DNA of 64,000 bases from Paenibacillus barengoltzii NBRC 101215 (GTDB taxonomy: Bacteria > Bacillota > Bacilli > Paenibacillales > Paenibacillaceae). The notes beneath the pieces are model-generated. The model was not told the origin of the DNA. It saw only the letters and a program-made list of their open reading frames with translations, and made no database searches. The stretch covers positions 58,288-122,287 of the forward strand of contig NZ_BILV01000011.1 in the NCBI RefSeq assembly GCF_004000745.1, read 5' to 3'. Below, one piece after another: positions 7,674 to 16,353 of the stretch. How positions within the stretch are numbered: the first letter of the stretch is position 1; the number at the start of each line of letters is the position of its first letter. Position numbers and translations under genes: made by a program.

Positions 7674-8684
7674 ATGAGTGCCACCCTGTTTTCCCCTTAT
7701 ACGATCAAACAGGTTACGCTTAAAAACCGGATCGTCATGACCCCTATGTGCCAATATTCTTCCCACAATCAAGACGGAAAAGTCGAGGATTGGCACCGAG
7801 TTCACTACACATCCCGCGCCGTTGGAGGCGTTGGATTGATCATTGTGGAAGCTACGGCCGTCCTACCTGAAGGACGGATAACATATCGGGATCTGGGCAT
7901 CTGGAGCGATGAGCATGTCTCCGGTTTGAAGGAGCTAGTTGACCTTGTGCATCAAAACGGTGCTAAAATCGGGATTCAACTTGCCCACGCCGGACGAAAA
8001 GCAGATCTTGAGGAAACGATCATCGCTCCGTCGGCGATTCCATTTCCCGGCCAAAAAACGCCAAAAGCCGCTGATGCTGAGGATATTCGGAGAGTTGTGG
8101 AAGGCTTCCGCGAAGGAGCACGCCGCGCGAAGGAAGCTGGTTTCGACGTCATTGAGATCCAGGGGGCCCATGGTTTTTTGCTGAACGAATTCCTATCGCC
8201 GGTAACCAACCATCGGGAAGATGAATACGGCGGAAACGCGGATAACCGTTACCGGCTACTAAGCGAAGTGATCGAGGCGATCAATTCGGTTTGGTCCGGT
8301 CCGCTGTTCGTCCGGATCTCGGCGAATGAATACGATCCGCAAGGCAATTCGCTGGAACAATATATCGACTATTCCCGCCGAATGAAAGCGCATGGCGTGG
8401 ATCTGATTGATTGCACCTCCGGTGGATTGGTTCCAGCACAAATTCACGCGTACCCAGGATATCAAGTGAACCTGGCAGATCAAATCCGCAACCAAGCGGA
8501 TATCGCCACCGGTGCAGTTGGCATGATCACCGATCCCTCCCATGCCGAAGAAGTACTTTGCAACGGGCGAGCTGATCTGGTGTTCTTAGGCCGCGAACTG
8601 CTGCGCCACCCATATTGGGCATATGATGCTGCTAAAGCTCTGAACACAACCTTAGAGCGCCCGGTTCAATACCAAAGAGCCTAA
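7674..8684 (+). CDS. Old yellow enzyme family NADPH dehydrogenase (NamA/YqjM-like), copy 2
   Basis: 336 residues, collinear with copy 1 and very similar throughout. The FMN-site cysteine motif MTPMCQYSS is kept. One change stands out: the motif EIHAAHGY of copy 1 reads EIQGAHGF here, so the first histidine is Gln and the neighbouring Tyr is Phe. These residues lie near the OYE active site, so substrate range or activity may differ. It has its own promoter, operator and terminator, so regulation was duplicated too. Ribosome site AGAAGGAG. Confidence 0.9.
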   Translation: MSATLFSPYTIKQVTLKNRIVMTPMCQYSSHNQDGKVEDWHRVHYTSRAVGGVGLIIVEATAVLPEGRITYRDLGIWSDEHVSGLKELVDLVHQNGAKIGIQLAHAGRKADLEETIIAPSAIPFPGQKTPKAADAEDIRRVVEGFREGARRAKEAGFDVIEIQGAHGFLLNEFLSPVTNHREDEYGGNADNRYRLLSEVIEAINSVWSGPLFVRISANEYDPQGNSLEQYIDYSRRMKAHGVDLIDCTSGGLVPAQIHAYPGYQVNLADQIRNQADIATGAVGMITDPSHAEEVLCNGRADLVFLGRELLRHPYWAYDAAKALNTTLERPVQYQRA

Positions 8685-8702
8685 AACGGACATGTGTTGC
8701 AG

Positions 8703-8738
8703 ACCCGTTTTCGTGATTAGCGAAGGCGGGTTTTTTTG
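8703..8738 (+). terminator. Terminator of second OYE gene
   Basis: ACCCGTTTTCG / CGAAGGCGGGT stem followed by seven T; homologous to the terminator at 7461. Confidence 0.85.
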
Positions 8739-8798
8739 CTTAGGTCAGTGCTCTTCACACTTGGCGCAGTCGGGTTTGGTGATGACGAATAACCTGAC

Positions 8799-8827
8799 TT
8801 GGTTTTCCTGCAGCAGCGTTTTATAAT
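8799..8827 (+). promoter_or_regulatory. SigA-type promoter of mqnB-mqnD
   Basis: TTGGTT (8799-8804), a 17-base spacer and a perfect TATAAT (8822-8827). Confidence 0.7.
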
Positions 8828-8871
8828 TTGAAGAGTGAATTTGTCCACGGACTAAGGAGTTGTTCTTATCG

Positions 8872-9552
8872 ATGCTAAATCGTTCACATTCCAAAATTCT
8901 GATCATGACGGCGGTGGATGCCGAACAGCAAGCCGTCCTGCGCGGACTCGATGGCTATGAAGGCGCTGATGTGCAGCTGGCTGGTGTTGGTCCGGCATCA
9001 GCGGCTGCTTCGACAGCTACCGCGCTGGCACGTGCTGTCCAAACTGCCGACGGCCCGTACAGCCTCGTCCTCAGCGCCGGCATTGGCGGCGGATTCGCCG
9101 AGGTCGCCGGCGTGGGCTCGCTGGTCGTTGCGAGCGAAATCATCGCCGCCGACCTTGGCGCGGAGACGCCTGACGGCTTCGCCGGCGTGGACGAGCTGGG
9201 CTTCGGCTCGCCGCGGATCGCCGTAGCGGACGAGCTGGCGGCTCGCTGGGCAGCGGCGCTGCGGGAGGCCGGGCTGCCGGTCCACCACGGCCCGATCCTG
9301 ACGTTATCCACCGTCACTGGGACGGCGGAAACGGCACAACGGCTTGCCAAGCGTTATCCCGGCGCCGGCGCCGAAGCGATGGAAGGCTTTGGCGTGGCTG
9401 AAGCCGCCCGCCAGTTCGGCGTTCCCGTGCTGGAACTGCGCGCCATCTCGAACGCTGTAGGTCCAAGGCAACGGGAACTTTGGAAAATCGGCGATGCTTT
9501 GCAAGCTTTAGAGCAAGCTTGCGCTAAACTACCGGAGGTGTTGCAATCATGA
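8872..9552 (+). CDS. mqnB: Futalosine hydrolase
   Basis: 226 residues of the nucleosidase/phosphorylase fold: ILIMTAVDAEQQAVLRGL at the start, SLVLSAGIGGGFAEVAGVG near 65-83, and GAGAEAMEGFGVAEAARQFG near 165-184 with the Glu expected to hold ribose. MqnB removes hypoxanthine from futalosine in the alternative menaquinone pathway. It overlaps mqnD by 4 bases (ATGA), which fits the pathway. ATG 8872 lies 12 bases after AAGGAG (8854-8859); the TTG at 8860 abuts the ribosome site. Unusually rich in Gly/Ala and GC. Confidence 0.9.
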   Translation: MLNRSHSKILIMTAVDAEQQAVLRGLDGYEGADVQLAGVGPASAAASTATALARAVQTADGPYSLVLSAGIGGGFAEVAGVGSLVVASEIIAADLGAETPDGFAGVDELGFGSPRIAVADELAARWAAALREAGLPVHHGPILTLSTVTGTAETAQRLAKRYPGAGAEAMEGFGVAEAARQFGVPVLELRAISNAVGPRQRELWKIGDALQALEQACAKLPEVLQS

Positions 9553-10385
9553 AAATCGCTTTTTCGCCTTGTCCTAACGATACTTTTGTGTTCCACGCGT
9601 GGGTTCACGGCTTAATCCCGGGCGCTCCGGAGCTGGATGTCTCATATGCGGATATTGATATTACGAACGGTTGGGCGGCTTCCGGCACCGGACCTGAGGT
9701 GCTGAAAATTTCCTATGCCGCGCTCCCTTGGGTGCTGGACGAATACGCACTGCTCCCGTGCGGCGGAGCGCTGGGCCGAGGCTGCGGACCGCTTGTATTA
9801 ACGGCGAAGGCATCCTCGGCTTCCGACCTGTCGGGCCGCCGCGTAGCGGTGCCAAGCGAACGTTCCACCGCTTACCTGCTGTTTCGGCTCTGGGCAGCAA
9901 AGCATGTGCCCGGCGGTGTCGGCGAGATCGTCGTCATGCCGTTTGACGAGATCATGCCGGCCGTTCAACGCGGCGAACTGGATGCAGGCTTGGTGATTCA
10001 TGAGGCGCGTTTTACTTATCAAAATTATGGACTCCATCTGCTTCAAGACCTGGGCAACTGGTGGGAATCTGACACGGGCTTGCCAATCCCCCTCGGCGCC
10101 ATCATCGCTCGCCGGTCGCTGGATCTAGCCTCGATAGCCCGCTGGACACGGGAATCCGTGGAATATGCTTGGGCGCATCCGGACGCTTCGGCGGACTATG
10201 TGATGAGCCATGCGCAGGAAATGTCGCCCGAGGTGCAGAAGGCGCATATCGGACTGTATGTGAACCAATATACTGCCGATTTAGGCGAGGACGGCTATGC
10301 GGCCATCCGCGGTTTGCTGGACCGCGCGGCGGCCGAAGGCTTGGTGCCCAAAATCGATCCAGCCAAGCTGAATCCCAGCTGGTGA
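9549..10385 (+). CDS. mqnD: 1,4-dihydroxy-6-naphthoate synthase
   Basis: 278 residues, periplasmic-binding-protein-like fold but cytoplasmic. It starts MKIAFSPCPNDTFVFHAWVHG, the MqnD signature, and has the family's VIHEARFTYQNYGL near 148-161. MqnD converts cyclic de-hypoxanthine futalosine to 1,4-dihydroxy-6-naphthoate for menaquinone. It is translationally coupled to mqnB through the ATGA overlap. mqnA, mqnC and mqnE are not in this window. Confidence 0.92.
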   Translation: MKIAFSPCPNDTFVFHAWVHGLIPGAPELDVSYADIDITNGWAASGTGPEVLKISYAALPWVLDEYALLPCGGALGRGCGPLVLTAKASSASDLSGRRVAVPSERSTAYLLFRLWAAKHVPGGVGEIVVMPFDEIMPAVQRGELDAGLVIHEARFTYQNYGLHLLQDLGNWWESDTGLPIPLGAIIARRSLDLASIARWTRESVEYAWAHPDASADYVMSHAQEMSPEVQKAHIGLYVNQYTADLGEDGYAAIRGLLDRAAAEGLVPKIDPAKLNPSW

Positions 10386-10406
10386 GCCATATCAATCGAT
10401 CTAACA

Positions 10407-10444
10407 AAGAAAAAAGGAGCCGAATCTCGGCCCCTTCTTTCCTT
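10407..10444. terminator. Bidirectional terminator between mqnD and radical SAM gene
   Basis: AAGGAGCCGA / TCGGCCCCTT hairpin with flanking A and T runs (one mismatch). Confidence 0.75.
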
Positions 10445-10455
10445 GGATAAGGGAC

Positions 10456-11340
10456 TTACGCCCCTCCGCCGAACCGCTTGCGATACCCGCATTTCCGGCA
10501 TAGCTCCTCTACGGCCTCGCGCCGAGAGAAGCCTTCGTATAGACGGTTCGCCCGTTCTCCTTCCACTATCTCTGAAAACGGCGTCTTGTACACATTCCCA
10601 AGATTAATGATCCCTTCCCCATCCAGACAGCAAGGAATGACCGTGCCGTCCACGAGAATTCCGGCTTGGTTGCGCAGCGCATGGCAGAAGCCTTTGCCAT
10701 CGTCCTCCGGAGCGCGCAAGTCCGGCCAATCAAATTCGTAATCTTGGTTCAAGTAGATCCGCTCGGCTAATTTAACCCCGCTTCCCGGTGTGACCTTCTC
10801 CTCAATCCGGTAATCTAGGTTGAATTCCTCCTCAATGATGGCGAGCGTCTCCCGGTTACGCATCCGTTGCAGGTTCGTCTCATTATCCTGCGTCAAATTC
10901 CACAGCCGGAACGAAACGATCAAATCGGACGCAGCTACCGCCTCTCGCACGAAGGACAAAACGTTTCGCAAATACCCCTCCCGGTCAGTTGAACCTTCAT
11001 GTCCATCAAAGCTGTGCAGCGAAAAATTCATCTGCCGCAGCGCCGGCTTGCCAAGCAGCTTATGCCGCACTTTGGGGAGCAGCGTGCCGTTCGTGGTGAT
11101 GTTGACCTTAAACCCTTTTTCATGACTGATGTCGAGCAACTGATCGATCTTGGGGTGCAGCAGCGGCTCGCCTTTGACATGGAAATAAATATAGTCCGTA
11201 TGCGGCTTGATGTCGTCCAGAATTTTGCGAAAATCCTCCACCTTGATAAACTGCGCCTGGCGATGGGTAGGCGGACAGAAGCTGCAAGCCAAATTGCAGA
11301 TGCTGGTCGTTTCGATATAGAACTTTTTAAATTTTTTCAT
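10456..11340 (-). CDS. Radical SAM/SPASM-type protein of unknown substrate
   Basis: 294 residues. C15, C19 and C22 form CxxxCxxC (TTSICNLACSFC) for the SAM-cleaving [4Fe-4S] cluster; GEPLLHP and NITTNGTLL are the following SAM-domain motifs. The C-terminal quarter has a SPASM-like set of cysteines (GFCHAL, VIPCCLDGEG, ELCRKCGY) that would hold an auxiliary cluster. No precursor peptide or partner enzyme is adjacent: the gene sits between mqnD and a FosB-like gene, each with its own signals. The reaction cannot be assigned. Confidence 0.85.
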   Translation of the reverse strand: MKKFKKFYIETTSICNLACSFCPPTHRQAQFIKVEDFRKILDDIKPHTDYIYFHVKGEPLLHPKIDQLLDISHEKGFKVNITTNGTLLPKVRHKLLGKPALRQMNFSLHSFDGHEGSTDREGYLRNVLSFVREAVAASDLIVSFRLWNLTQDNETNLQRMRNRETLAIIEEEFNLDYRIEEKVTPGSGVKLAERIYLNQDYEFDWPDLRAPEDDGKGFCHALRNQAGILVDGTVIPCCLDGEGIINLGNVYKTPFSEIVEGERANRLYEGFSRREAVEELCRKCGYRKRFGGGA

Positions 11341-11396
11341 GCTGACCTACTTCGTTTAAATTTTAGTTACTGTCTTATTCTATCAATGAATGGCGG

Positions 11397-11813
11397 TTAG
11401 TAAAAGATCATATGATCTTTGTCCGCTTTATAGTAATCCAGTCGGTCTTGCAAAGTCCCAGTGTGGAATTCGAACATATGGCCGTCCGGGTCCAGAAAAT
11501 AAATTGACTTTTGGTCGCGCGCATCTCTTTCACGCCCCGGCAGTACTTCGACGTTGAATTCCCGAAGTCGATTCTGAAAAGCCTCGAAATCCCGCTCGTC
11601 GATCGAAAAAGCGATATGCGTATATGTACGGTGCTGCTTGTCCCTCGGAAGGTCTTCCTGATTTAAGGCGATCCACAGTCCGTTCAAGTCGAAGTAAGCG
11701 AGTTTGCGCCCTTTCACCAGGGGGCTCGCGCCAAAGACCTGCTCATAAAACGCCATGGATCGATCCAAATCAGATACGGAGAAACAGAAATGATTAATGC
11801 CATTAATCTTCAA
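11397..11813 (-). CDS. FosB-like metallothiol transferase (fosfomycin resistance)
   Basis: 138 residues of the vicinal-oxygen-chelate fold. Metal ligands expected for FosB are in place: H8 ([11 protein letters not shown]), H66 (YTHIAF) and E115 (HMFEFHTG). FosB enzymes add bacillithiol or cysteine to fosfomycin. The start is TTG, with AGGAGG six bases before it. It is monocistronic. The length and motifs fit FosB closely, but other glyoxalase-fold enzymes share the fold, so activity on fosfomycin is inferred. Confidence 0.85.
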   Translation of the reverse strand: MKINGINHFCFSVSDLDRSMAFYEQVFGASPLVKGRKLAYFDLNGLWIALNQEDLPRDKQHRTYTHIAFSIDERDFEAFQNRLREFNVEVLPGRERDARDQKSIYFLDPDGHMFEFHTGTLQDRLDYYKADKDHMIFY

Positions 11814-11902
11814 GCAAATCCTCCTATTCTCTCAAACAGAACGTGACAAGGCCTGGTGCCCTGCCACGACGATCAATCTTCATCTTGCTTCGTTTTCCTA
11901 GT

Positions 11903-12574
11903 TTAGGATGTAGCTTTGGCGGTGATTCGCACGTTTTCCACAATAATCGGCGTGCCTGCCCCTATCATATCCTGCCCCAGCGCCAACGTCAAAGACTCCG
12001 GCTCCAGTACAAACAATCGGCCTTCCTGCGGCATGCCGTTGATAAATAAATTGGTGTACGCCCCGTCACCAATCCCGGCAAAAACCACAGGCGTATTCCC
12101 TGCGTCGTCCGTAAATTGATTGGCAGGGATGTGAACGGTCCCGGTCAAATCGGCAAGCGGCGCAAAAAAGTAACGGAATACGGCTGGGGTTACGAGAATT
12201 TCGACTGCAGGCGGTCCCGGCGGTCCTGGCGGTCCCATTGGCCCGACTGCTCCTGACTCACCTTGGGGTCCCGGCGGTCCCATCGGCCCTCCGCTCCCTG
12301 GCATGCCCTGCGGCCCCGCCGGCCCGGGAACTCCCCTTATATCGGCCGGGTCTCCCGCTTCTCTCTCACGTATCCACCGCTCATACTGCCACAGTGCACG
12401 ACGGTAGTCCCGCATCAGACTCACTGCTTGCAGATAACGATCCCGCAGTGAAGACACGGTCCGCTTCCGGCGTCGACGACGCGAGCTTGCCGGGCAGTGC
12501 TTCACCTTATGGGCTTGTTGTCGCCGTTTGTTTATGCGCATCGCCTTTTTACGCTCAGCTCTTACCGCTCCCAT
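11903..12574 (-). CDS. Collagen-like repeat protein with C-terminal DUF4183 domain
   Basis: About 223 residues. A basic N-terminal part (~1-75, many Lys/Arg) leads to about 15 Gly-X-Y triplets ([13 protein letters not shown]... GPPGPPGPP), then a ~105-residue DUF4183 domain with the [20 protein letters not shown] and [10 protein letters not shown] motifs. Collagen-like/DUF4183 proteins are known as spore-surface components of Bacillales, so a role in the spore's outer layer is likely. Start ATG 12574 is preceded by AGGGGG; an upstream TTG at 12607 lacks a proper ribosome site. It is divergent from a DUF4183-only gene. Confidence 0.8.
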   Translation of the reverse strand: MGAVRAERKKAMRINKRRQQAHKVKHCPASSRRRRRKRTVSSLRDRYLQAVSLMRDYRRALWQYERWIREREAGDPADIRGVPGPAGPQGMPGSGGPMGPPGPQGESGAVGPMGPPGPPGPPAVEILVTPAVFRYFFAPLADLTGTVHIPANQFTDDAGNTPVVFAGIGDGAYTNLFINGMPQEGRLFVLEPESLTLALGQDMIGAGTPIIVENVRITAKATS

Positions 12575-12785
12575 GCACCGCTTCCCCCTGGCCAGATGGT
12601 TCTTCAAGCCTTACTTTCCTATCCTATGAATAACCCGCCTTGGATGCTTGGGCAAATGGCTTCACATCGTTCCAAAAATCCATATTCAACGGAGGCTGTC
12701 TGCCCTATCACTTAACGAAGTTGCATCATTATATATGATATATCGGACACCTTCGATACCATCAAAGATGAGGAGGTAATGTTAG

Positions 12786-13199
12786 ATGCCTGTAATAAAA
12801 CCCGTATTTACGGCAGTAGCATCCGCTCCAGTCGCCTCTGGGGGTGAAGTTACTACTGTAATTACACCAACGGTCTCCCGTTACTTCGCCACGTTAACAG
12901 CCGACATGATCGGTGCTACTGAAACGACCATTCCTGCCGACAGCTTCGTTGACGATGCCGACGCACCGATTACGGATCTGCCTGAGCTCACCACCACTGA
13001 TTATCTCAACGTTTACATTAACGGCGTACTTCAACAAGCTTCGTTATCCACGCTGACCACGGCCAGCCTCGTGCTCGACACCGTGGACTTGACCCCGGGG
13101 ATTCCCGTTATGATTGAAGTGGGCAGCTTCAGCAACGTCGTTTCCACGATCACGACCCCGCCAACGATATCGGCGCCTACGATTACGATTATCACGTAA
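12786..13199 (+). CDS. DUF4183 domain protein, probable spore-surface protein
   Basis: 137 residues, nearly all one DUF4183 domain: ITPTVSRYFATLTADMIG near 28-45 and YLNVYINGVLQQASLSTLT near 73-91. It has no signal peptide, no cysteine, and a Thr/Pro/Ile-rich tail. The domain is the same as the C-terminus of the divergent collagen-like protein, so the pair may co-assemble. GAGGAGG precedes the ATG. An AT-rich stretch (around 12730-12752) between the two genes may hold a sporulation promoter, which I could not define. Confidence 0.82.
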   Translation: MPVIKPVFTAVASAPVASGGEVTTVITPTVSRYFATLTADMIGATETTIPADSFVDDADAPITDLPELTTTDYLNVYINGVLQQASLSTLTTASLVLDTVDLTPGIPVMIEVGSFSNVVSTITTPPTISAPTITIIT

Positions 13200-13205
13200 T
13201 CCATA

Positions 13206-13235
13206 TTGACGAGCCGTCGCCTCATGGCATAAAAT
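13206..13235 (+). promoter_or_regulatory. SigA-type promoter of the fluoride riboswitch operon
   Basis: TTGACG (13206-13211), an 18-base spacer and TAAAAT (13230-13235); transcription would start just before the aptamer. Confidence 0.65.
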
Positions 13236-13255
13236 ATTGCCAATGATAACGCAAT

Positions 13256-13335
13256 AAGGCGATGGAGTTCGCCTGAACCGCTCATTTGGAGCTGATGACT
13301 CCTACCAGATTCTCTGGTAGGAGTCTGTCTATTTT
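13256..13335 (+). ncRNA. Fluoride riboswitch (crcB RNA) with terminator
   Basis: The conserved aptamer parts are present: GGCGATGGAGTTCGCC, then GAACCGCTC, then GAGCTGATGACTCCTAC. The 3' end runs into a 13-bp terminator stem (GACTCCTACCAGA 13297-13309 with 13313-13325) followed by a T-rich tract, so aptamer and terminator compete. Two crcB/fluC genes follow, the classic target. Confidence 0.95.
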
Positions 13336-13352
13336 TCAGGAGGTCGAGCATA

Positions 13353-13742
13353 TTGAATATCCTTGCATTGATTGTTGGGGGCTTCCTCGGTACCCTGCTC
13401 CGCTACGGTCTGTCCCTCTGGATTCCAAACATCGGAGCTTTCCCCCTATCGATCCTGCTCATCAACTGGGCCGGTTGCCTATTTCTCGGGTGGTTGTTTA
13501 CCGTCGCAGCTTTGCGAAAAATCCATCCCAGTCTACGCATCGGGGCTGGAACAGGATTTGCCGGTGCATTTACGACGTTCTCTACCTTCACGGTCCAGAC
13601 CGTTGATGCGGTACATACCGGACAGCTGGTTGCAGCACTAGCCTATCTGTTCATTAGCTTACTCGGCGGTCTTCTCATGGCTTGGATTGGAGTCCGCTTA
13701 GGTCAAAAACAACAAGCTCCTAAGGAAGGTGATCCCGCATGA
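13353..13742 (+). CDS. crcB: Fluoride channel subunit CrcB/FluC, first
   Basis: 129 residues, four membrane helices. The Fluc signatures are present: LLINWAGCLFLGWL with the pore asparagine, and GAGTGFAGAFTTFSTFTVQT with the Phe and central Thr/Ser residues that line the pore. Fluc channels are dual-topology dimers that let fluoride out; where two genes are paired they are expected to form a heterodimer. Start is TTG 13353 with CAGGAGG (13337-13343) nine bases ahead. Controlled by the fluoride riboswitch. Confidence 0.93.
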   Translation: MNILALIVGGFLGTLLRYGLSLWIPNIGAFPLSILLINWAGCLFLGWLFTVAALRKIHPSLRIGAGTGFAGAFTTFSTFTVQTVDAVHTGQLVAALAYLFISLLGGLLMAWIGVRLGQKQQAPKEGDPA

Positions 13743-14110
13743 TCGGTATCGTAGGACTTGGCGGCATTCTCGGCACGTTGCTTCGTTACTACTTAGGCCA
13801 ATGGATCTCTACCCAAACCGCCTCTCGCGGTTCGCAATTCCCTTGGGGAACTTGGGTGATCAATCTCAGCGGCAGCCTCCTGCTTGGCATCCTAGCCGGA
13901 CTCCATACACGGCAGGCCATCTCTGACTGGAGTTGGTTGATGATAGGCACGGGATTTTGTGGGGCCTACACAACATTCTCCACTTTTGGATATGAAACAA
14001 TCACCCTAATCAACAAGGGGCAAAAACAAAAGGCTATCGTGTATGTGCTCACCTCGGCTTTACTCGGCGTGACTTTCGCTTGGTTCGGCAGCTGGCTTGC
14101 CTCATACTAG
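13739..14110 (+). CDS. crcB2: Fluoride channel subunit CrcB/FluC, second
   Basis: 123 residues, four membrane helices, with the motifs TWVINLSGSLLLGILAG and GTGFCGAYTTFSTFGYET. It overlaps the first crcB by four bases (ATGA), so the two chains should be made in equal amounts for a heterodimeric channel. No separate promoter is seen; the two genes share one fluoride riboswitch. Confidence 0.93.
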   Translation: MIGIVGLGGILGTLLRYYLGQWISTQTASRGSQFPWGTWVINLSGSLLLGILAGLHTRQAISDWSWLMIGTGFCGAYTTFSTFGYETITLINKGQKQKAIVYVLTSALLGVTFAWFGSWLASY

Positions 14111-14215
14111 CGATACCGCTCATTCCAAAGGCATCCGCCCGTATAACGATCAAGCGTCTCGGCTCCAGCATATAATGCAGCAAATCCGCAAACATGCGAG
14201 AAAAGGTGATTCCAA

Positions 14216-15331
14216 TTGGCCAGTTTTCGTAGAGCTTATTTGCTGAAACAACGCATTGCCGGGAAGATGCTCAGGTTGAACGGAGTTCATGGTGTAGGTG
14301 TCGGTTTGCGGGACCCCAAACACCCAAAACGAGGCGCAGCCATTATTGTATATGCCGATACTCTGTCCAAAGCCGCTGCTGCCAAAAAAAACAAGTCACC
14401 CCGCACCACAGCATTACCTCGTTATCTCAAACCTCGGGCTGGCGTGCCGTTTCGAATCGTTCGTTCCCCCAGGTTCTGTAAACGTTCCGGTAACGGTCCG
14501 AGCACCAGGTTCACTCGCCGAATTCGCCCGGTCGTGGCCGGCTACAGCGTGGGCACTTCGGATTCCTCCGGCACAGCTGGTTTGATCGTCAGCGATGCCT
14601 CCGGATGTGAACGTCTGATCCTTAGTAACAACCACGTTCTCGTTAATAATAATACCCGGCGTTTCTCTGCCACGGTGCAGCCGGGAGGCGCCGATGGAGG
14701 TACCGTTCCCAAGGACCGCATCGGTCAGCTGGACCGTTTCGTTAAGCTGAGCCGCAAACGGGCGAATTATTTGGACGCGGCCACCGCCAAACCTTTGCGA
14801 CGCTCTTTGCTGAGACCAGCCTATGCCGTCTTTGGCATCGTCCCCGGGCATGTACGATCCTATAAAGTTGGCGATCGTCTCAAGAAGGTAGGACGGACGA
14901 CCGGTGTGGTGACCGGTACGGTGGAATCGATCCATACCGATGTTCAGGTCGACTACGGGGATTACGGCAATTTGGGGACGATTACCTTCAAGAACCAAAG
15001 CGTGATCCGCGGCAAGCGCCCCGTCTCCCTGGAAGGCGATTCCGGCTCCGTGTGGCTGACGAGCAAAGGCAATCTTGCCGCTGCAGTTAACTTTGCGGGA
15101 TCGGAAAACGGAATGTTGTCTATCTCCTATCCCATTGAATGGTTTATGCAGGTGTTTGGCACGAGGGCAGCGAAGCCTGCGTCGGGGCGACTGCTGCGAG
15201 CCCAACGGGGGAAGAGCAATAGGTTTATATGCATTCGGCCATTACCGGCGAAACTGGTCAAATCCCTTCGACCGATTACGGCATCTCCTCGACCACTCCG
15301 TCGGCATGCTACAGCAAAAAAAGCTCCCTAA
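14216..15331 (+). CDS. Trypsin-like serine protease-fold protein
   Basis: 371 residues. A chymotrypsin-like domain spans ~105-320 with a complete apparent triad: H140 (LILSNNHVL), D187 (NYLDAAT) and S276 (LEGDSGSVW). The N-terminal ~100 residues are very basic and have no signal peptide; the tail is basic too. This pattern fits the bacterial NAL1-like protease group, whose targets are unknown. Start TTG 14216 follows AAAAGGTGAT. The last codons lie inside the terminator of the convergent sigma gene. The basic ends may bind DNA, RNA or spore polymer, which is speculative. Confidence 0.75.
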   Translation: MASFRRAYLLKQRIAGKMLRLNGVHGVGVGLRDPKHPKRGAAIIVYADTLSKAAAAKKNKSPRTTALPRYLKPRAGVPFRIVRSPRFCKRSGNGPSTRFTRRIRPVVAGYSVGTSDSSGTAGLIVSDASGCERLILSNNHVLVNNNTRRFSATVQPGGADGGTVPKDRIGQLDRFVKLSRKRANYLDAATAKPLRRSLLRPAYAVFGIVPGHVRSYKVGDRLKKVGRTTGVVTGTVESIHTDVQVDYGDYGNLGTITFKNQSVIRGKRPVSLEGDSGSVWLTSKGNLAAAVNFAGSENGMLSISYPIEWFMQVFGTRAAKPASGRLLRAQRGKSNRFICIRPLPAKLVKSLRPITASPRPLRRHATAKKAP

Positions 15332-15350
15332 GGGTATCCTTAGGGAGCTT
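15314..15350 (-). terminator. Terminator of the sigma factor gene, overlapping the protease stop
   Basis: A perfect 13-bp stem (AAGCTCCCTAAGG with 15338-15350) and seven T on the minus strand. The protease gene's stop codon (15329-15331) lies within the stem. Confidence 0.9.
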
Positions 15351-15356
15351 ACGATG

Positions 15357-16250
15357 TTATTCCATAAAATCTTTCAGCCGCTTGCTGCGGCTTGGATGCC
15401 GAAGTTTGCGCAGCGCTTTGGCTTCAATCTGACGAATCCGTTCGCGCGTTACCCCAAACTCCTTGCCAACCTCTTCCAACGTCCGCGTCCGGCCGTCATC
15501 CATCCCGAAACGCAGGCGAAGGACATTTTCCTCACGCTCTGTCAGTGTATCCAATACTTCTTCCAACTGCTCCTTTAACAACTCATAAGCTGCAGCTTCT
15601 GCCGGAGCCGGAGCATCGTGATCTTCGATGAAGTCGCCGAGATTCGAATCGTTCTCTTCACCAATTGGCGTTTCCAACGAGACCGGCTCCTGAGCAATCT
15701 TCATGATCTCCCGCACCTTATCCGGCGTTAGATCCATCTCCTTCGCGATCTCCTCCGGAGTCGGCTCGCGTCCGATCTCCTGGAGCAACTGCCGGGAGAC
15801 ACGGATCAATTTATTAATGGTTTCCACCATATGAACCGGAATTCGGATCGTCCGGGCTTGGTCTGCAATCGCACGGGTAATCGCTTGACGAATCCACCAG
15901 GTGGCGTAAGTACTGAACTTGAATCCTTTCGAATAATCGAACTTCTCCACCGCTTTGATCAAGCCCATGTTGCCCTCTTGAATCAGGTCCAGGAATACCA
16001 TCCCGCGCCCAACATAACGACGGGCAATGCTGACCACCAATCTGAGATTCGCTTCAGCCAATCTGCGCTTCGCTTCCTCATCCCCGTTCTCGATGCGCTG
16101 CGCAAGCTCAATTTCCTCCTCTGCGGACAACAGAGGCACGCGCCCGATTTCCTTCAGATACATTCTGACCGGGTCATCGATTTTAATTCCTGGCGGTAAC
16201 GTCAGATCGTCGGTGTAATCCAATTCATTATTCTTCAAGTCCTCTGTCAT
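15357..16250 (-). CDS. Primary-type (SigA-like) RNA polymerase sigma factor lacking region 1.1
   Basis: 297 residues. It runs from region 1.2 ([20 protein letters not shown] near 25) through region 2 ([36 protein letters not shown]), region 3, and region 4.2 ([20 protein letters not shown]). Regions 2.4 and 4.2 look identical in type to housekeeping SigA, so it should read the same promoters. The N-terminal ~70 residues of SigA are missing, and the gene is not beside dnaG, so this is probably a second copy. ATG 16250 is preferred; GTG 16265 is possible. Confidence 0.88.
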   Translation of the reverse strand: MTEDLKNNELDYTDDLTLPPGIKIDDPVRMYLKEIGRVPLLSAEEEIELAQRIENGDEEAKRRLAEANLRLVVSIARRYVGRGMVFLDLIQEGNMGLIKAVEKFDYSKGFKFSTYATWWIRQAITRAIADQARTIRIPVHMVETINKLIRVSRQLLQEIGREPTPEEIAKEMDLTPDKVREIMKIAQEPVSLETPIGEENDSNLGDFIEDHDAPAPAEAAAYELLKEQLEEVLDTLTEREENVLRLRFGMDDGRTRTLEEVGKEFGVTRERIRQIEAKALRKLRHPSRSKRLKDFME

Positions 16251-16318
16251 CTTCCAGACCCCCACCCTAAAAATTAAATGCGAAAACCACTTCTATATCT
16301 CTAAAGCCACAAATCCAT

Positions 16319-16347
16319 TTGACAAATGATTGATTTTATGCTATTAT
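16319..16347 (+). promoter_or_regulatory. Near-consensus SigA promoter driving a putative small RNA
   Basis: A perfect TTGACA (16319-16324), a 17-base spacer ending in ATGC and TATTAT (16342-16347), pointing away from the sigma gene. No plus-strand gene follows before the terminator at 16455. Confidence 0.75.
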
Positions 16348-16353
16348 TGAGGA

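Noticed and set aside
12238..12633. 131-codon plus-strand frame opposite the collagen-like gene
   Set aside because: Complement of the Gly-X-Y repeats; low complexity, no ribosome site.
14414..15205. 263-codon minus-strand frame opposite the protease gene
   Set aside because: It mirrors the protease codons, has no ribosome site and no recognisable domain; the plus frame has a full catalytic triad.
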